A stretch of DNA of 64,000 bases from Gemmataceae bacterium (GTDB lineage Bacteria > Planctomycetota > Planctomycetia > Gemmatales > Gemmataceae), in the NCBI GenBank assembly GCA_019636445.1, contig JAHBXO010000016.1, forward strand, positions 1 to 64,000, read 5' to 3'. Made by a program: the position numbers and the translations under genes. The notes beneath the pieces were generated by a model. It saw only the letters and a program-made list of their open reading frames with translations. It was not told the origin of the DNA and did no database searches. Shown piece after piece: positions 62,212 through 64,000 of this stretch. The first letter of the stretch is position 1. Every line of letters starts with the position of its first letter.

Positions 62212-62700
62212 ATGGATCGGCTCTGGGCACCCTGGCGACTGGACTACGCCGCACAGCCGAAGGCTCCGGTAGATGCCGGTTGTTTCGTCTGTCGTGCCGC
62301 GGCCGCGAACGATCGCGAGCACCTGGTCGTGTACCAGACGGAGCAGATCGTCGTGATCCTGAACCGCTACCCGTACAATAACGGGCACTTGTTGGTCTGC
62401 CCGCGTGCCCACAAGGCAGACCCGCACGAACTGACCGACGGCGAAACCTTGGAATTGCAGCGGATCCTTCAACGAATGATGGCGGCGCTGCAAACAACCA
62501 TCAAGCCGGACGGTTTCAATGTCGGATTGAACCTCGGCCGAGCGGCCGGCGCGGGCGTCCCCGGCCACCTGCACTGGCACGTTGTGCCGCGATGGTCGGG
62601 CGATGTGAACTTCATGCCCGTCCTCGCCGACACGAAAGTCATCGTTCAATCGCTCGAATCGCTCCATGAGATTCTGTCGCGGGAACTGAGCGGCCGATGA
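62212..62700 (+). CDS. HIT-family nucleotide hydrolase/transferase
   Basis: 162 aa. The HIT signature is GHLHWHVVPRW (HxHxHxx, His nucleophile in the middle) at ~120-130. The N-terminal MDRLWAPWRLDYA and CFVCRAAAANDREHLVVYQTEQ, with LNRYPYNNGHLLVCPRAHK, match the Ap4A phosphorylase-like/FHIT-type HIT proteins of actinobacteria and planctomycetes. It likely hydrolyses or phosphorolyses dinucleoside polyphosphates or nucleotide adducts. Its TGA overlaps the ATG of the next gene (ATGA), so both are in one operon with the dGTPase-like gene, suggesting a nucleotide-clean-up unit. Confidence 0.88.
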   Translation: MDRLWAPWRLDYAAQPKAPVDAGCFVCRAAAANDREHLVVYQTEQIVVILNRYPYNNGHLLVCPRAHKADPHELTDGETLELQRILQRMMAALQTTIKPDGFNVGLNLGRAAGAGVPGHLHWHVVPRWSGDVNFMPVLADTKVIVQSLESLHEILSRELSGR

Positions 62701-63872
62701 CGACACCTCCATCCGACTGGATCGAATTCGAGGATCGCTGGCTTGCGCCGTACGCGATGCGAACGACGGCTTCGCGCGGCCGCCGATACCCCGAACCTCC
62801 TCATCCGTTCCGCACCGCGTTCCAACGCGATCGCGAACGGATCGTGCACAGTTCCGCGTTCCGCCGCATGACCGGCAAGACGCAGGTCCTCGTCGCCTCC
62901 GTCAACGACCATCACCGCACACGGCTGACGCATACGCTGGAGGTCACGCAGGTCGCCCGGACCGCGGCGCGGCGCCTGCGGCTGAACGAGGACCTCGTCG
63001 AGGCGATCGCGCTCGCGCACGACATCGGGCATCCTCCCTTCGGGCACGCCGGCGAGCAGGCCCTCAGCGAGTGTCTCCGCGATCACGGGGGGTTCAACCA
63101 TAACCTCTACGGCCTACGCCGCGTTGACGAACTCGAGGAACGCTATCCCGAGTTTCCGGGCCTCAACCTGACCTACGAACTCCGCGAGGCGTTCGTGCAA
63201 CATGGTCAGATGCGCGACGGGCCGGAAGCCGCCGAATTCCGCGACGCCGGTGCCCCCCTGATCGAAGCCCAACTCGTTGACCTTGTCGACAGCATCGCCT
63301 ACGACACGCACGACGTGGACGATGCGCTCGAGATCGGATTCGTGTCCGAATCCGACCTGGACGACGTGGAATTCTGGCGTCGGACGGTCGCAACGGTTCA
63401 CGCCCGTTACGCTGATCTCAAGGGAAAACCGCTTCGGACCGCCGTGGTGCGGGAGTTGCTGGCCGCGCAGGTGAACGACCTTTTGGAAGAAACCGCCCGA
63501 CGGTTGAACCGCGAGGGTATTCAAAGCGTCCAAGACGTGCGACGGGCGCAGACGCCGCTGGTGGGGCTGAGTCTGGAAATGGAACTGCTCAAGCGCGGGC
63601 TGGAGCGGTTTCTCCGCGACCGGGTCTATCGCCACCATCGCGTACTGCGGATGACGGCGAACGGCAAACGGATCCTGCGGTTGCTTTTTGAAGAACTGGT
63701 TCGGACCCCGGAACTACTCCCCGAACGGCCGTTCCGCCGTTGGTCCGGAACCGACGCCAATCGCCCGCCGGTACCGATTGAACGCGTCGTCGGGGATTAT
63801 CTGGCCGGAATGACCGACCGTTACGCCCAGCGCGAATATCGGCGATTGTTCCATCCTTCGATCGACTTGTGA
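62697..63872 (+). CDS. dgt: deoxyguanosinetriphosphate triphosphohydrolase-like HD protein
   Basis: 391 aa, the short dGTPase type. HD motifs in order: SSAFRRMTGKTQVLV, HHRTRLTHTLEVTQVART (first His), ALAHDIGHPPFGHAGEQAL (HD pair and neighbouring His), FNHNLYGLRRVDELEERYP, and QLVDLVDSIAYDTHDVDDAL with the last Asp. Family members hydrolyse dNTPs to nucleosides and triphosphate, with dGTP the classical substrate, and help control dNTP pools. It is translationally coupled to the HIT gene by the 4-nt overlap. Length and motif spacing fit YpgQ/Dgt-like proteins of the 'deoxyguanosinetriphosphate triphosphohydrolase-like' group. Confidence 0.9.
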   Translation: MTTPPSDWIEFEDRWLAPYAMRTTASRGRRYPEPPHPFRTAFQRDRERIVHSSAFRRMTGKTQVLVASVNDHHRTRLTHTLEVTQVARTAARRLRLNEDLVEAIALAHDIGHPPFGHAGEQALSECLRDHGGFNHNLYGLRRVDELEERYPEFPGLNLTYELREAFVQHGQMRDGPEAAEFRDAGAPLIEAQLVDLVDSIAYDTHDVDDALEIGFVSESDLDDVEFWRRTVATVHARYADLKGKPLRTAVVRELLAAQVNDLLEETARRLNREGIQSVQDVRRAQTPLVGLSLEMELLKRGLERFLRDRVYRHHRVLRMTANGKRILRLLFEELVRTPELLPERPFRRWSGTDANRPPVPIERVVGDYLAGMTDRYAQREYRRLFHPSIDL

Positions 63873-63892
63873 CCGCACTCTCCGAGGTAACC

Positions 63893-64000
63893 ATGCTCCT
63901 CCTGCTCTTGCGCATATGTTTCGTCGTTCTGCTCCTCGGTACGTCGATCTTCGCCTTCGTTGTCCTCAACGAACACCCGACCGATCCCGACGCCGAGCCG
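63893..64000 (+). CDS. membrane protein, 3' truncated by the window edge
   Basis: 36 codons are visible, starting at the ATG 63893, with GAGGT at 63884-63888, about 20 bp after the dgt stop, so probably the same operon. The sequence is a long hydrophobic helix (LLLLLRICFVVLLLGTSIFAFVVL) followed by NEHPTDPDAEP, that is an N-terminal membrane anchor and the start of a soluble part. Such an opening is seen in PIN/TRAM (YacL-like) membrane proteins among others, but no motif reaches the window, so the family is not assigned. Confidence 0.5.
   Translation, partial: MLLLLLRICFVVLLLGTSIFAFVVLNEHPTDPDAEP

Overview
The window is high-GC bacterial DNA with the signature of a planctomycete, most likely a Gemmataceae-type organism. 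The evidence is a BBP7-type outer-membrane beta-barrel protein, a PEP-CTERM protein, secreted proteins opening with a LEARxxPA motif, a Pirellula/Verrucomicrobium-type cytochrome c fusion, many Ser/Thr kinase-like receptors, a DUF2934 protein, an extra EF-G paralogue and scattered single-copy housekeeping genes. This placement is inferred from protein content only. The window is mostly ordinary chromosome: no CRISPR array, insertion sequence, rRNA or replication origin was seen.

Layout. 1-3395: a 5'-truncated DUF697 GTPase, an exported four-repeat protein and a sulfotransferase. 3556-8779 (minus): rseP and dxr, overlapping, then a membrane pseudokinase. 9012-15752: a SEC-C/TPR protein, a secreted zincin/FG-GAP protein, a HAD phosphatase, a TPR-zinc-ribbon-receiver protein and an unknown partner. 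15829-18254 (minus): two small secreted proteins, a PHP phosphoesterase and nusB. 18334-23066: a D-2-hydroxyacid dehydrogenase, a GT4 glycosyltransferase, a PP2C phosphatase and an MBL-fold hydrolase, with large palindromic repeats between them. 23122-28410 (minus): a giant secreted glycosidase-like protein, pyruvate kinase and a lipoprotein. 28638-36559 (plus): dnaE, hisA, an EF-G-like GTPase and a deoxyhypusine-synthase-like enzyme.

36744-45139: a kinase-ATPase-TPR giant, then three exported hydrolases (EEP family, M19-like, ceramidase-like), an integrase remnant and tRNA-Leu(CAG). The last part looks like an old tRNA-targeted island. 45218-50057: a sugar dehydrogenase/triheme cytochrome fusion, then DUF2934-ecfT-ecfA with GTGA start/stop overlaps. 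50059-54339: a CrtI-family desaturase, then a tandem pseudokinase and active-looking kinase, both membrane anchored. 54375-56620 (minus): gnd and a VapBC-like pair. 56747-64000: a WD40 propeller protein, the PEP-CTERM protein, BBP7, a HIT protein, a dGTPase-like HD protein and the start of one more gene.

The most interesting signal is the signalling cluster. Two proteins (7115-8779 and 51860-53131) share a roughly 65-residue N-terminal domain ending in LTAFQA..(I/L)L.GK...(L/F).LGPY, followed by kinase folds that lack the catalytic Asp, and a C-terminal membrane helix. One of them lies directly upstream of a canonical kinase. Other points worth checking are palindromes at several convergent gene junctions, an M19 homologue without its HxD metal motif, and a bacterial deoxyhypusine-synthase homologue.
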